Below are positions 16,406 through 24,804 of a stretch of 50,994 nucleotides of DNA, piece by piece; the first letter of the stretch is position 1, and each line of letters starts with the position of its first letter. The position numbers and the translations under genes were made by a program. Origin of the DNA: JBBSBR01 sp038251135 (lineage in GTDB: Bacteria > Patescibacteriota > Saccharimonadia > UBA4664); the NCBI GenBank assembly GCA_038251135.1, contig JBBSBR010000004.1, positions 1 through 50,994 of the forward strand. The letters run 5' to 3'. The notes under the pieces were generated by a model. That model saw only the letters and a program-made list of their open reading frames with translations. It was not told the origin of the DNA and searched no databases.

Positions 16406-17314
16406 ATGAGCGAAGCTGCCGTTGAGACACATCCGGATTACGGATCGGGCGACATGCCGGTCAATCCGTACGGCCAACTCCACATTGTGCCCGAGGTTAT
16501 CGATCGCAGCCCCGAATCGGTGAGGACCCACGATAACTTTGCCGCCCGTGCCAACGACATAATTATGACCATTTCTCACGGTCTTCAACGGGGCGAACCG
16601 CTGCGCGAGGCGATAGGCGTGGCCGCGGATAATTACGTCGATAACACCGAGGACGACCCTGAATTGCAGAAATTCAGCCACTTGATTGTGAGGGCCCGCA
16701 AACAGGCCGAAATTCAGGATCAGCTCAATGAGGACCGTCGACTGCTTCACGGCGGCACGTTGGACACGGAGGAGGATCGATCGCTGGCGGTTCATTACGA
16801 TATGCTGAGGCACGAGGCTTGCGAGTACAATCATGAGCTCCGACGGTTTATCGAGGATCACAGCGAGGATGTCGGTCGGGATGAACTCACTGATTGGCTA
16901 ATTCGAGCCAGCCAGGGGCGGGTCAAGTGGGCGGACGGTGAAATAACGGGAGCCGTATCTGAAGCGGCGGTGCATGCGGCGCTGCAGGGCATGCCGGAGC
17001 TTCGCGGTCTACGCCACGGTACCGTGGACGAGGACCTCAAGGGCTTTGATTTTGTCGGTACATGGCAGGGCAGGCTGGTCACGTTCGACGCGAAGACCGG
17101 CCACTATCCGCCATTGACCGAGCAGAAACACGGTCATCCGCATATCGAATTATCGGTTCCGAGAATCGAAGGATTTAGACTTTCTCCGCATGAACTCGAC
17201 AACCTGCGCTTCGATGCCCGCCATGCGCTGCATGAGCATGTCGGCATAGGGATCCATAGCGCGCACCGGCGCGACGCTACTAAGGTTATCCGCTTGGCTC
17301 CAAGTCAGTCGTAA
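16406..17314 (+). CDS. Putative PD-(D/E)XK-fold protein
   Basis: This 302-residue soluble protein has an N-terminal helical region (1-190) and a C-terminal part with a restriction-endonuclease-like pattern: GAVSEAAVHAALQ (candidate motif I Glu), DLKGFDFVGTW (motif II Asp) and LVTFDAKTG (motif III D-x-K), with beta strands around them. Such folds cut or bind nucleic acid, but many family members serve other roles and the exact family is not recognised. TGC-TAGGCT (16391-16399) lies 6 nt before the ATG with no Shine-Dalgarno sequence, so it is probably leaderless. It begins 31 nt after the large RNA locus. Confidence 0.65.
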   Translation: MSEAAVETHPDYGSGDMPVNPYGQLHIVPEVIDRSPESVRTHDNFAARANDIIMTISHGLQRGEPLREAIGVAADNYVDNTEDDPELQKFSHLIVRARKQAEIQDQLNEDRRLLHGGTLDTEEDRSLAVHYDMLRHEACEYNHELRRFIEDHSEDVGRDELTDWLIRASQGRVKWADGEITGAVSEAAVHAALQGMPELRGLRHGTVDEDLKGFDFVGTWQGRLVTFDAKTGHYPPLTEQKHGHPHIELSVPRIEGFRLSPHELDNLRFDARHALHEHVGIGIHSAHRRDATKVIRLAPSQS

Positions 17315-17326
17315 GTCGAAAAAGTA

Positions 17327-17355
17327 TTGACTTATAATGCAATATATGGTATATT
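17327..17355 (+). promoter_or_regulatory. Promoter of the accessory gene at 17462
   Basis: TTGACT, 17-bp spacer, TATATT. The about 100-nt leader contains the hairpin CTTCAGT/ACTGAAG and GGAGG just before the ATG. Confidence 0.75.
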
Positions 17356-17461
17356 TGTACGCATCTTCAGTTTTTGACTGAAGTATCTTGACAACGCGTG
17401 CTACAAACCCCCTTTCGCCGGCCCGGATGACCGGCCCCTACTGCCTGCCCTGGAGGGTGAC

Positions 17462-18109
17462 ATGACCGCAACCACCACCGCAACGCCCGCAGACATCAAG
17501 TGCCTGGCCGTTGCGGATGAGTCGCCGGTCCGTCGCCCCGCTCTGACCAGCTACAACGGCCCCAGTGCCGTGGAGCTCGAGGACTTGCGACAGTACACCT
17601 CCGTCGCGGTCTACGGCTTCGATGGCGAGGACGACCCGATGGCCTTCGGGCGCATAGTGGCCGGCTGGCTCGACGAGCCGGAGAGAGAGTGGATCAAGAA
17701 CTGCCTGACTCAGGTCGTTCCGGGCCACGCCTCACCCGGCCGGCGTAAGAGCGTGCACATGGCGCTCAAGCTCGTGGACCGCGCCATCGAGGCGGCCAAG
17801 ATCGAGGCCGAGCTGGCCGAGATCCGCGAGGAGTACGGTCAGGAGCTCCTGGAGCACCTGATCCATGGACACTACGGCGTGATGGTCATGAGGACCGTCC
17901 CGCCGTTGCTCACCCACAGCCAGATCGCGTTCTACGGGCGGATGATCCCGGCGATTCGCCGCATCCTCGCCGAGTTCGACGCCCTCGAGGCTTCGTCCGA
18001 CAAGAGCCGCCGGCACGGTCCGAGTGCCGAGCGGATTCGCAGAGTCCGCGACCGTGCGGACGCTAACCGCGCCCGCGCCGCCGCTGGAAACAGCGGCAAG
18101 AAGAACTAG
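17462..18109 (+). CDS. Hypothetical protein of a G+C-rich accessory island
   Basis: The 215-residue product is not recognised. Residues 1-45 look disordered, the middle (about 100-150) is helical with a likely coiled coil (DRAIEAAKIEAELAEIREEYGQELLEHLI), and the C-terminus is strongly basic and Ala-rich (RIRRVRDRADANRARAAAG), suggesting nucleic-acid contact. Codon third positions are much richer in G/C than in neighbours, suggesting a different origin. CTGGAGGG gives a good Shine-Dalgarno sequence. A 15-bp TTCG-loop hairpin follows the stop. Confidence 0.72.
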   Translation: MTATTTATPADIKCLAVADESPVRRPALTSYNGPSAVELEDLRQYTSVAVYGFDGEDDPMAFGRIVAGWLDEPEREWIKNCLTQVVPGHASPGRRKSVHMALKLVDRAIEAAKIEAELAEIREEYGQELLEHLIHGHYGVMVMRTVPPLLTHSQIAFYGRMIPAIRRILAEFDALEASSDKSRRHGPSAERIRRVRDRADANRARAAAGNSGKKN

Positions 18110-18120
18110 GCCTGACAATT

Positions 18121-18154
18121 GTCGGGGAGGCGGTCTTCGGACCGCCTCCCCGAC
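18121..18154 (+). terminator. UUCG-capped 15-bp hairpin after the accessory gene
   Basis: GTCGGGGAGGCGGTC and GACCGCCTCCCCGAC flank a TTCG loop with perfect pairing. There is no T-run, so it may act as an mRNA 3'-end stabiliser or a non-canonical terminator. Confidence 0.65.
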
Positions 18155-18474
18155 CGGGAACCGAGCGAAGTAGTACGCGTTGTCGCTCTCCTGAAGTTTC
18201 TAATTTAAACCATAGAGATTTCAGCCGGAGTAAATAGTTAAAATTATGATTTGACACCCCAATGTACGGCGGGGTAAGTTGTATTTAAGTACAACAGCGT
18301 AAGCACCTTTAGGTAAATATTCCCCTCGTGGAAAGAAAAGGGCAAACCTCTCCGTAGGCGGCGACTCTATTCCTAGCGTTATGACTAGAATAGGTGGGCC
18401 GATTTTTTGTTTCGGACGAGCTGACTGCAGGCAACTGTCGTCGGCTCGTCCGACGCAAATGAGGGAGGTTCGAA
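18155..18474 (+). promoter_or_regulatory. Long structured leader before the 50-residue gene
   Basis: About 320 nt without a gene. TTGACA at 18251-18256 could be a -35. CTCTATTCCTAG pairs imperfectly with CTAGAATAG around 18363-18394. TCGGACGAGC pairs perfectly with GCTCGTCCGA (about 18413-18452) and ends shortly before GAGGGAGG, the Shine-Dalgarno sequence of the next gene. The structure could control translation; no known riboswitch class is recognised. Confidence 0.45.
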
Positions 18475-18627
18475 ATGCGGCATGCCGTGAAATCCAAGTC
18501 GCGCAACACGCGCGATTCCTACGACGTTCCTCCAACGCCCACCGCTCGTCGACCTGCTCAGCCACACTATGACCCCGATCACATCCAAGAACTGCTAGAC
18601 AGAATCGATAGCGAGGTAAAGTCATGA
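18475..18627 (+). CDS. Small protein, 50 residues, coupled to the zinc-ribbon-like gene
   Basis: Begins MRHAVKSKSRNTRDSY, has a Pro-rich middle (PPTPTARRPAQP) and a short C-terminal helix (DPDHIQELLDRIDSEVKS). GAGGGAGG lies 4 nt before the ATG, and the stop overlaps the next ATG (ATGA, 18624-18627), which together support a real translated gene. Function unknown. Confidence 0.65.
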   Translation: MRHAVKSKSRNTRDSYDVPPTPTARRPAQPHYDPDHIQELLDRIDSEVKS

Positions 18628-18857
18628 ACGCGACCGCCTCCACCCTGACAAAGCTTGACCCTCTGCGCCCCCTTACCGCGCACGATCGCTGTGATCGTTG
18701 TGGCGCTCAGGCCTACGTACGGGCAACTCTCCTGTCTGGCGGCGAGCTCCTCTTCTGCGGGCATCATTATGCCCAGCACGAGGCGAACATCTTCCCGTTG
18801 CTGCAGGAGGTTCTCGACGAGACCAAGCGTCTCCGCAGCATCCCCGGTCCCGTCTAG
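18624..18857 (+). CDS. DUF7455-like small C-x2-C protein, actinobacterial type
   Basis: The 77-residue protein contains PLTAHDRCDRCGAQAYVRATL and SGGELLFCGHHYAQHE, giving Cys-x2-Cys and Cys-x2-His that could bind zinc. This arrangement is familiar from small proteins widespread in Actinobacteria (DUF7455 as I recall it). Together with the different codon use of the island, this suggests transfer from an actinobacterial source. Translationally coupled to the 50-residue gene. Biochemical role unknown. Confidence 0.78.
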   Translation: MNATASTLTKLDPLRPLTAHDRCDRCGAQAYVRATLLSGGELLFCGHHYAQHEANIFPLLQEVLDETKRLRSIPGPV

Positions 18858-18885
18858 ATCCGGCCCCCGACCCCCATCCGCTCAG

Positions 18886-18913
18886 GCCCCCGACTATTGT
18901 CGGGGGCTTCTTC
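18886..18913 (+). terminator. Terminator closing the accessory island
   Basis: GCCCCCGAC, loop TATT, GTCGGGGGC, then TTCTTC. Confidence 0.85.
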
Positions 18914-18948
18914 ATGCCATAATGGTTATGAATCAGAGGGAGTTTCAA

Positions 18949-19977
18949 ATGTTGGACCGTGCAGACTATATAGCCCGTTACGATAAGCATGACGTACTCG
19001 GCGTAGTGGGGAACCTGCCCAAGCAATTGGCGCACGAATATGCTCAGCCCAATCTGGACGGGCTGCACGGCGCCCAGGCGATCGTCATGGCAGGTATGGG
19101 CGGTTCGGCGCTGGCCGGAGAATTTATAAAAAACTGGCTTGGCGACCGGCTGCCGCTGCCGTTTGTGATCGTGAGGGATTATGCGCTGCCGGGATTCGTG
19201 AATGAATCCACAATTGTAATCGTTTCGAGTTACTCCGGTAACACAGAGGAGACGATCTCCGCTTTGGCCGAGGCGGAATCCCGCGGCGCCAAGATAGTCG
19301 TGGCCACGAACGGCGGCAAGCTCGCCGAAATTGCCGCGGAGAAGGGCTATCCGCTCTATCTGACGCCGGACGGGTTTCAGCCTCGGATGGCCGTGCTCTA
19401 CGGCGCGCGCCTGCTGGCGCAACTTCTGGAGGGTTTGGGAATCCTCGACGGATTGGTAGTGGAGCTCGAGGCCGCGGCCGCTTGGGTGCCGCGCCATATC
19501 GTGGCATGGAAGAGCGACGTACCTTTGATTGAGAACGCAGCCAAGCAGATTGCGGTCGATATTCAGGGCCACCCGATCGTGATCTATGCCGGGCCGTCAC
19601 TGGCTTTTCCTGCCATGAAATGGAAGATCGGCTTTAATGAGAACGCCAAGAATATAGCTTTTTACAATTTTCTTCCCGAATTTAACCACAACGAGTTTAT
19701 CGGCTGGAGCTACCCTGAGCGGAGCGGCCTCAAGGTGATCGAATTACGCTCGGACTTGGATAGTAAGCACGTGTCCAGGCGTTTCGACGTCACCAATAAG
19801 CTCCTCTCGCATTCGTTTGCGCCGATTGAAGTCATGGCCCTGGGAGACAGTCGTTTGCAGCAGATGGTTTGGACTATTATTCTGGGCGAATATACCGCCA
19901 CGTATCTGGCACTGCTGAACGGCGTCGACCCTTTTCCGGTGGAGCTGGTTGAGCGGTTAAAACACGAGCTCGGTTAA
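18949..19977 (+). CDS. Bifunctional phosphoglucose/phosphomannose isomerase
   Basis: The 342-residue SIS-domain enzyme interconverts glucose 6-, mannose 6- and fructose 6-phosphate. GMGGSALAGEFIKNWLG and VSSYSGNTEETISALAEAE are the paired SIS signatures of this family, and FNHNEFIGW near the C-terminus carries the conserved His/Glu of the active site. I chose the ATG at 18949 because GAGGGAG lies 6-7 nt upstream and CATAAT (18918-18923) would start transcription near 18930; earlier in-frame ATGs at 18922 and 18928 overlap that -10 or lack a ribosome site. It feeds the phosphomannomutase encoded at 12088. Confidence 0.92.
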   Translation: MLDRADYIARYDKHDVLGVVGNLPKQLAHEYAQPNLDGLHGAQAIVMAGMGGSALAGEFIKNWLGDRLPLPFVIVRDYALPGFVNESTIVIVSSYSGNTEETISALAEAESRGAKIVVATNGGKLAEIAAEKGYPLYLTPDGFQPRMAVLYGARLLAQLLEGLGILDGLVVELEAAAAWVPRHIVAWKSDVPLIENAAKQIAVDIQGHPIVIYAGPSLAFPAMKWKIGFNENAKNIAFYNFLPEFNHNEFIGWSYPERSGLKVIELRSDLDSKHVSRRFDVTNKLLSHSFAPIEVMALGDSRLQQMVWTIILGEYTATYLALLNGVDPFPVELVERLKHELG

Positions 19978-20026
19978 AACGGGCCGCATTGCAGTCATGA
20001 AGAGCGGGACTGGATGAGCGATTAAT

Positions 20027-20054
20027 CAAATCCACTGGCAGGCCAGTGGATTTT
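20027..20054. terminator. Bidirectional terminator between isomerase and ABC transporter
   Basis: TCCACTGGC (20031-20039) and GCCAGTGGA (20042-20050), flanked by AAA and TTTT, between convergent genes. Confidence 0.85.
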
Positions 20055-20080
20055 GCTTGGGGCTGTTATCGTAAATTGAC

Positions 20081-21301
20081 CTAAACCGACTTGAGCGCCT
20101 GGATTGGCCTGAGGCGTGAGGCTTTGGCGGCGGGGGCGATTCCGAAGAGAATACCAACGCCGGCCGAGACGCCGACGGCCAATATGATCGTGGGCAGGGT
20201 AAAGGACGGAGTAATGCCAGCTGCGCGGCCGATGCCGGTAGCCAGCAGAACGGCCACGACTATGCCAAGGGCGCCGCCGACGAGACTGATCACGACGGCC
20301 TCGATGAGAAACTGGCTTAAGACGGTGCCGCTCGAGGCGCCAATTGCTTTACGCAAGCCGATTTCGCGCGTCCGTTCGGTCACGCTGACCAGCATGATAT
20401 TCATGATGCCGATTCCGCCGACGAGCAACGAGATCGCGGCGATGGCGGCGATAAAGGTGGTGAGGAGATCGAGGATCGTGTTGAAGGTCGACAGGATATC
20501 GGCCTGAGTCAGCACGCTGAAGTCTTCCTGCCCGGCGTGGTTCTGCTTGAGGGCGGCCTTAATGCCGGCTACGGCACCGTCGACGTTGCTCGGCGAGTTG
20601 ACCTTGGTAATTATTCTGAGGATGGAGGGTTCCTGGCCGATCAGAACCTTGGCAGTACCAGTCGGAATATATGCAAAGCTGTCTTGCGACGTGCCGAGAC
20701 TCAGGCCTGAATCCTGCTTAACGATTACGCCGATCACCGTAAACGGCTTGCCCCGGAAGGTGACAGTCCGACCCATGGCATCGCCGGTGCCGAAAAGCTC
20801 GGTTTTGACCGTATCGCCCAGCACGATAACGTTCTGGTTGAGCTGGTCATCGCCAATAAACTGACCGGCAGCCAGTTTCTGGTCGACGACACGGGCGTAA
20901 TTTGCAGTCGTGGCTACGATGAGGGCGCCGGAGGCGGTCGTCGTGCCTTCGGCCAGGACGCCCGAGATCAAGCTTATGGAGGTTGTGTTCTCGGTGTTTT
21001 GCACTTTGCCCACGCTCACGGCGTCGGCTTGGGTCAAAGTCGATGAGCCAAGCGCCGCGGTAAAGCTGGGAGCCGACTTGCCACCGCTTTGGTTGGAACC
21101 GCCGCCGGAGGTGACCGACAAGACGTTCGAGCCCAGCCCCGTTACTTGCTTGGTGACGGCATCTTTGACGCCTTGGCCGATCGCCGTGATCGAGACGACG
21201 GCGGCAACCCCGATGATCATGCCGAGCATCGTCAAAAACGATCGGAGTTTGGCATTTTTGAGGCTTATGAAGGCCATGCGTAAATTTTCCCAGAACATCA
21301 T
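20081..21301 (-). CDS. MacB/FtsX-type ABC transporter permease
   Basis: The 406-residue permease has an N-terminal transmembrane helix (about 20-45, after KLRSFLTMLGMIIGVAAV), a large periplasmic MacB-PCD-like domain (50-270), and three C-terminal helices (about 280-400). The FtsX core TERTREIGLRKAIGA is intact. It pairs with the ATPase encoded just upstream through an ATGA overlap (21298-21301). Such type VII ABC systems move no bulk substrate across the membrane; they drive lipoprotein, peptide or hydrolase-related work at the cell surface. Substrate unknown. Confidence 0.92.
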   Translation of the reverse strand: MMFWENLRMAFISLKNAKLRSFLTMLGMIIGVAAVVSITAIGQGVKDAVTKQVTGLGSNVLSVTSGGGSNQSGGKSAPSFTAALGSSTLTQADAVSVGKVQNTENTTSISLISGVLAEGTTTASGALIVATTANYARVVDQKLAAGQFIGDDQLNQNVIVLGDTVKTELFGTGDAMGRTVTFRGKPFTVIGVIVKQDSGLSLGTSQDSFAYIPTGTAKVLIGQEPSILRIITKVNSPSNVDGAVAGIKAALKQNHAGQEDFSVLTQADILSTFNTILDLLTTFIAAIAAISLLVGGIGIMNIMLVSVTERTREIGLRKAIGASSGTVLSQFLIEAVVISLVGGALGIVVAVLLATGIGRAAGITPSFTLPTIILAVGVSAGVGILFGIAPAAKASRLRPIQALKSV

Positions 21302-22008
21302 TTGGCGGCCCCCTTCGGAGCGAGATTAGTAGCTTCGTCGCTCACGATCCGGCCGTCGCGGATGGTTACGGTGCGGTCGGTTTGACGGGCAATTTCGGGA
21401 TTGTGAGTAACGATTACGATCGTGGTGCCGTGCTCGCGGTTGAGTCGGCGAAGCTCATCGATGATGGCGGCCGAGCTCTTGGTGTCGAGATTGCCGGTGG
21501 GCTCATCGGCGAGGACGAGGCTCGGGTTATTGGCTAGCGCGCGTGCGATGGCGACCCGTTGGGTCTGGCCGCCCGATATTTGGTTCGGCCGATAGCCGGT
21601 GCGCTCCCCGAGACCGACGAGCTGGAGAAGTTCTTCGGCACGCTTACGTCGATCGCGGCGCTTCATGCCTCTATAGACCATGGGCAACTCAACATTCTGC
21701 TCGACGCTGAGACGCGGGAGGAGGTTGAAGCTCTGAAAGACGAAGCCGATCTTGCTCAGTCGGAGTTTGGCGAGATCACGGTCTTTATATGATGCGACTT
21801 GCTGGCCGTCGAGCAGGAATTCACCCTTGGACGGAGTATCTAGGAGGCCCAGTACGTTCATGAGGCTTGATTTGCCGGAGCCCGACGGGCCGATAATGGC
21901 TATAAACTCACCCGCAGCAATGGTGAGGTCGATATCTACAAGCGCAATTGTCGGTTCGGCCCGATCGGTGAATGTCTTGGAGACATTCCGTAGTTCTATA
22001 ACGTTCAT
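21298..22008 (-). CDS. MacB/LolD-type ABC transporter ATPase
   Basis: The 236-residue ATPase has Walker A GPSGSGKSS, Q-loop FQSFNLLPRLSVEQNV, signature ISGGQTQRVAIARAL, Walker B LVLADEPTGNLD and H-loop VIVTHNPE. On the minus strand an extended -10 TGC-TAGACT (22016-22021 for the hexamer) lies 7 nt before the ATG, without a Shine-Dalgarno sequence, so a leaderless transcript is likely. It energises the downstream permease. Confidence 0.95.
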   Translation of the reverse strand: MNVIELRNVSKTFTDRAEPTIALVDIDLTIAAGEFIAIIGPSGSGKSSLMNVLGLLDTPSKGEFLLDGQQVASYKDRDLAKLRLSKIGFVFQSFNLLPRLSVEQNVELPMVYRGMKRRDRRKRAEELLQLVGLGERTGYRPNQISGGQTQRVAIARALANNPSLVLADEPTGNLDTKSSAAIIDELRRLNREHGTTIVIVTHNPEIARQTDRTVTIRDGRIVSDEATNLAPKGAAK

Positions 22009-22105
22009 GGTTAATAGTCTAGCAGGAACTGCGCTTTAGGGCGATATCTGTAGTCCGCCTTGTGGAATTCATAGCAGAAACCGTATAATTACCAGGTTCA
22101 AATAC

Positions 22106-22193
22106 GGAGGGGTCGCCTAGTGGCCTATGGCGCTCGCTTGGAAAGCGGGTTGGGCGCAAGCCCTCGAGAGTTCGAATCTCTCTCCCTCCGCCA
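22106..22193 (+). tRNA. tRNA-Ser(GGA)
   Basis: 88 nt. Acceptor GGAGGGG/TCCCTCC, discriminator G, encoded CCA. The loop TTGGAAA gives anticodon GGA (codons UCC/UCU). Long variable arm and GTTCGAATC T-loop present. It borders the A+T-rich insertion. Confidence 0.95.
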
Positions 22194-22321
22194 AGAATAA
22201 AGTTCTTTTTCGACCCATTCCCCTAAAGCTCTATATAAAGAGGGCAGGCTGTTTTAATTTAGCTCAAAACGTTATGAAATGAGCTATTCCCGTTCTGTAT
22301 GGCAACGGTATTCGAACTTGC

Positions 22322-23656
22322 TTAGTTAAACTTTTTAGACCGTGGTTTTCGCTCTATATATACCTTTTGGTCTTTGAGGAACAGTTCGCCTCTGACATAT
22401 TGCAGTATTTCTCGTTTTTCTTCTCTCGTACCGTTTTGGAGTACATATTTGGCATAAGCTTTCAGGTCTATGGCAGGTTTCTGCATCAACTCATCACCGG
22501 TATAACCAAGTACGCCATTAAACCGCTGGTATCGCTCCAGCTCATCCTTGAACTGCTCCTGAGCGCCGATTTCGTCTAATTCGAGATCATCGATCAGTCT
22601 GAGCAGCTCGTTCATGAGGTCGGTTTCGCGAATGTAGGGCTGAATGCAGTCAAGATCGTTCGTTCGCCCGCAGTGATAGTAGACATAACGCCTAAGCTCA
22701 CCAGTAGATTTGAGTCGTTTCATATGTTCTTCGGCCGTTATGCCCGTCTTACAGGCTCCACACTTCAGTATTTTGGTAAAACTAAACTCTTTGCTGCCAG
22801 TACGTACCTTAGGAACGACGCTGAGCTGGGCTTGCACCTCATAGAACAGTGCTTTGCTGATTAGTGGGATATGTTTGCCTTGATGGAGCTTTGGCTCAGT
22901 TTTAGGATAGCGAAATTCGCCGTAGTAGAAAGGATTCTGCAAAGTTCGGTAAATATGGCTTAAACCGAGTCGTTTACCATGTCTGGTGGTAAAGTCTATG
23001 TTATCCAGCCATCTTTTAATGTCTCGGCCAGTGTAAGCTTGTTTGGCGACTCGCTCGAACATCTCGACCATGGTGGCTGATCGTTCTTCGTCAATGATGA
23101 TCTTTTCTTCGCCTAAACCATTATTAAGATACCCTATCGGGGCTTGACCCGGCCGCCAGCCGTTGGCGGCTTTGTTGTGTAGGCCACGAATCACGTTGAG
23201 GCCTCGGTTGTCGTTCTCGAGCTTCGCCTGTGAGCCAAGGATCATCAGCAGGAATTTCTCATTTGGCGAATTAGTGAAGGTTTGGCCATGCGTACGGATC
23301 TCTGCCAGCTTTCCTTGATCCATGAGATCCACCAGGATACCCAAGTCTCCAGCATTACGACTCAGTCGATCAGGAGCCCAGGTCACAATACCATTGAAAT
23401 AGCCAAGCTGGATGTCCTTAATGAGGCGGTTATATACGGGACGGGTGCCCGATTCCTTGGAAGAGTGGCTTTCTTTACGGATTTCCGATATCTCAATGCC
23501 CCAATAGTCAGCAAGAAGCAACATTTCTTTGATTTGTTGCTCAATTGAGAGCGCTTGGCGTTCATCTTGCTCAGAAGATTTGCGTGCGTATAAGCACCAG
23601 CGAATCGGTGCCGGTTTAGCTGTCTGTGATATCTGTTGGGGAAGAGTTATTTCCAT
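22322..23656 (-). CDS. Large serine recombinase
   Basis: About 444 residues. The N-terminal resolvase domain begins RWCLYARKSSEQDERQALSIEQQ (catalytic Ser in ARKSS), with GIVTWAPDRLSRNAGDLG and LLMILGSQAKLENDNRGLNVIRGL. Then come the recombinase domain (GWRPGQAPIGYLNN), a zinc ribbon (LKCGACKTGIT and a later Cys pair YYHCGRTNDLDC) and a C-terminal coiled coil. It integrates or excises DNA at short att sites. TACCTT 7 nt before the chosen ATG fits the leaderless pattern; in-frame ATGs up to 23791 could extend the N-terminus by up to 45 residues. Confidence 0.9.
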   Translation of the reverse strand: MEITLPQQISQTAKPAPIRWCLYARKSSEQDERQALSIEQQIKEMLLLADYWGIEISEIRKESHSSKESGTRPVYNRLIKDIQLGYFNGIVTWAPDRLSRNAGDLGILVDLMDQGKLAEIRTHGQTFTNSPNEKFLLMILGSQAKLENDNRGLNVIRGLHNKAANGWRPGQAPIGYLNNGLGEEKIIIDEERSATMVEMFERVAKQAYTGRDIKRWLDNIDFTTRHGKRLGLSHIYRTLQNPFYYGEFRYPKTEPKLHQGKHIPLISKALFYEVQAQLSVVPKVRTGSKEFSFTKILKCGACKTGITAEEHMKRLKSTGELRRYVYYHCGRTNDLDCIQPYIRETDLMNELLRLIDDLELDEIGAQEQFKDELERYQRFNGVLGYTGDELMQKPAIDLKAYAKYVLQNGTREEKREILQYVRGELFLKDQKVYIERKPRSKKFN

Positions 23657-23776
23657 CAAGGACAAGGTACCGTAACGGTGGCGTAAGTCCAGCCCAATAA
23701 CATGCTTTGCTTGCCGATACATGAGCTCTAACCATAAGTACTTTGTATAGGGCCTATACTTATGCATAATGTAGTT

Positions 23777-24697
23777 ATGAAGAAAAATCAAAAAGGTTTT
23801 GCCATCTTAGAGCTATTGCTAATAACTGGTGTGTTAGTTGTCTTAGGGTTCGTTAGCTGGACAGTTTATAACAAACATAACCAAAGCAGTAAATCTTCAC
23901 AAAGCAGCAGTAGCAACAGCGTAAGCGAGGAGACTATTATCGCTAAAGAAGGTACGCAAGTTATCAAAATGCTACCTGGTAAAACTATTGTTAAGCTACC
24001 TTCTGGTGACATACTCAGGTTTGGCAATATTGGCTCAGCGACCTCAGTGCCTGATTTCATTTTTGGCGCAAACTATGTGCTTAACGATGTGCACAAGATA
24101 AACTGGCTGCCAATAAAGAAAGCTCTCACAACGTATCACAATGGCTACCAGTATGCATTGACTAATAAAGGTTGTTCCACAGAGCGTAAGTTTGATATCG
24201 ATGTCACAATAACGGTGGTTACTAACTGTACGATTGAAGTCAAAACAACAAAGACAAATGCCCCGCAGGTAAACACAGCTAGTATCACGAGACCGCTTTC
24301 TGTTACAGAGAAACAGGGAGGCCCCTTGCGTAGTGTTTTGAACGCTGATCCTTATTTGTTCGTCGGAGCTACCAATATGCGTGTAACCAAAACCACTGAT
24401 GGCACGAAAGTATATTCGGATTCTGGTGATTGGGAGCTAAATATTATCACTAACTTTGGCATAGAGACTATTAAGTACACTGCCGAAGAACTATACGCTC
24501 AACAAACAAAGTCAGTCACAATTGGCCCTGCAAAAGTAGATGTCGTTATTGGTGCTCTGACGTGCACGCCAGCGTATAGTCCGGCATTAGGCTGCAAGAA
24601 CCAGTACGCTACGGTGTATGACAAAATTGATTTTACAGTAAAATACTCATCAACTAGTGGTAAGCAGGACGTGAAAATCCTCGATTATCAGGAATAG
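23777..24697 (+). CDS. Type IV pilin-like protein
   Basis: The 306-residue product starts MKKNQKGFAILELLLITG: a class III prepilin-type leader, Gly/Phe cleavage point and Glu at position 5 of the mature chain, followed by a hydrophobic helix. A Ser-rich linker (KSSQSSSSNSV) and a beta-rich C-terminal domain with a few cysteines (KGCSTERK, TNCTIEV, ALTCTPAYSPALGCKN) follow. I chose this ATG over 23762 because the leader is then normal. It is A+T-rich and divergent from the recombinase, so it is probably cargo of the insertion. It may be a minor pilin or surface adhesin. Confidence 0.75.
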   Translation: MKKNQKGFAILELLLITGVLVVLGFVSWTVYNKHNQSSKSSQSSSSNSVSEETIIAKEGTQVIKMLPGKTIVKLPSGDILRFGNIGSATSVPDFIFGANYVLNDVHKINWLPIKKALTTYHNGYQYALTNKGCSTERKFDIDVTITVVTNCTIEVKTTKTNAPQVNTASITRPLSVTEKQGGPLRSVLNADPYLFVGATNMRVTKTTDGTKVYSDSGDWELNIITNFGIETIKYTAEELYAQQTKSVTIGPAKVDVVIGALTCTPAYSPALGCKNQYATVYDKIDFTVKYSSTSGKQDVKILDYQE

Positions 24698-24804
24698 GCT
24701 ACCGCAAAATAAGTAATTTGATTAACAGATTAACTATGCCATGAGCTTTGATTATTAGCAAGGTTCCTCCAGAAAACTAGCACCTCTGTTAGCTCTTAAG
24801 AAAC

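Noticed and set aside
18655..18948. Upstream extension of the isomerase frame
   Set aside because: It overlaps the zinc-ribbon-like gene and its terminator; the SIS enzyme starts naturally at 18949.
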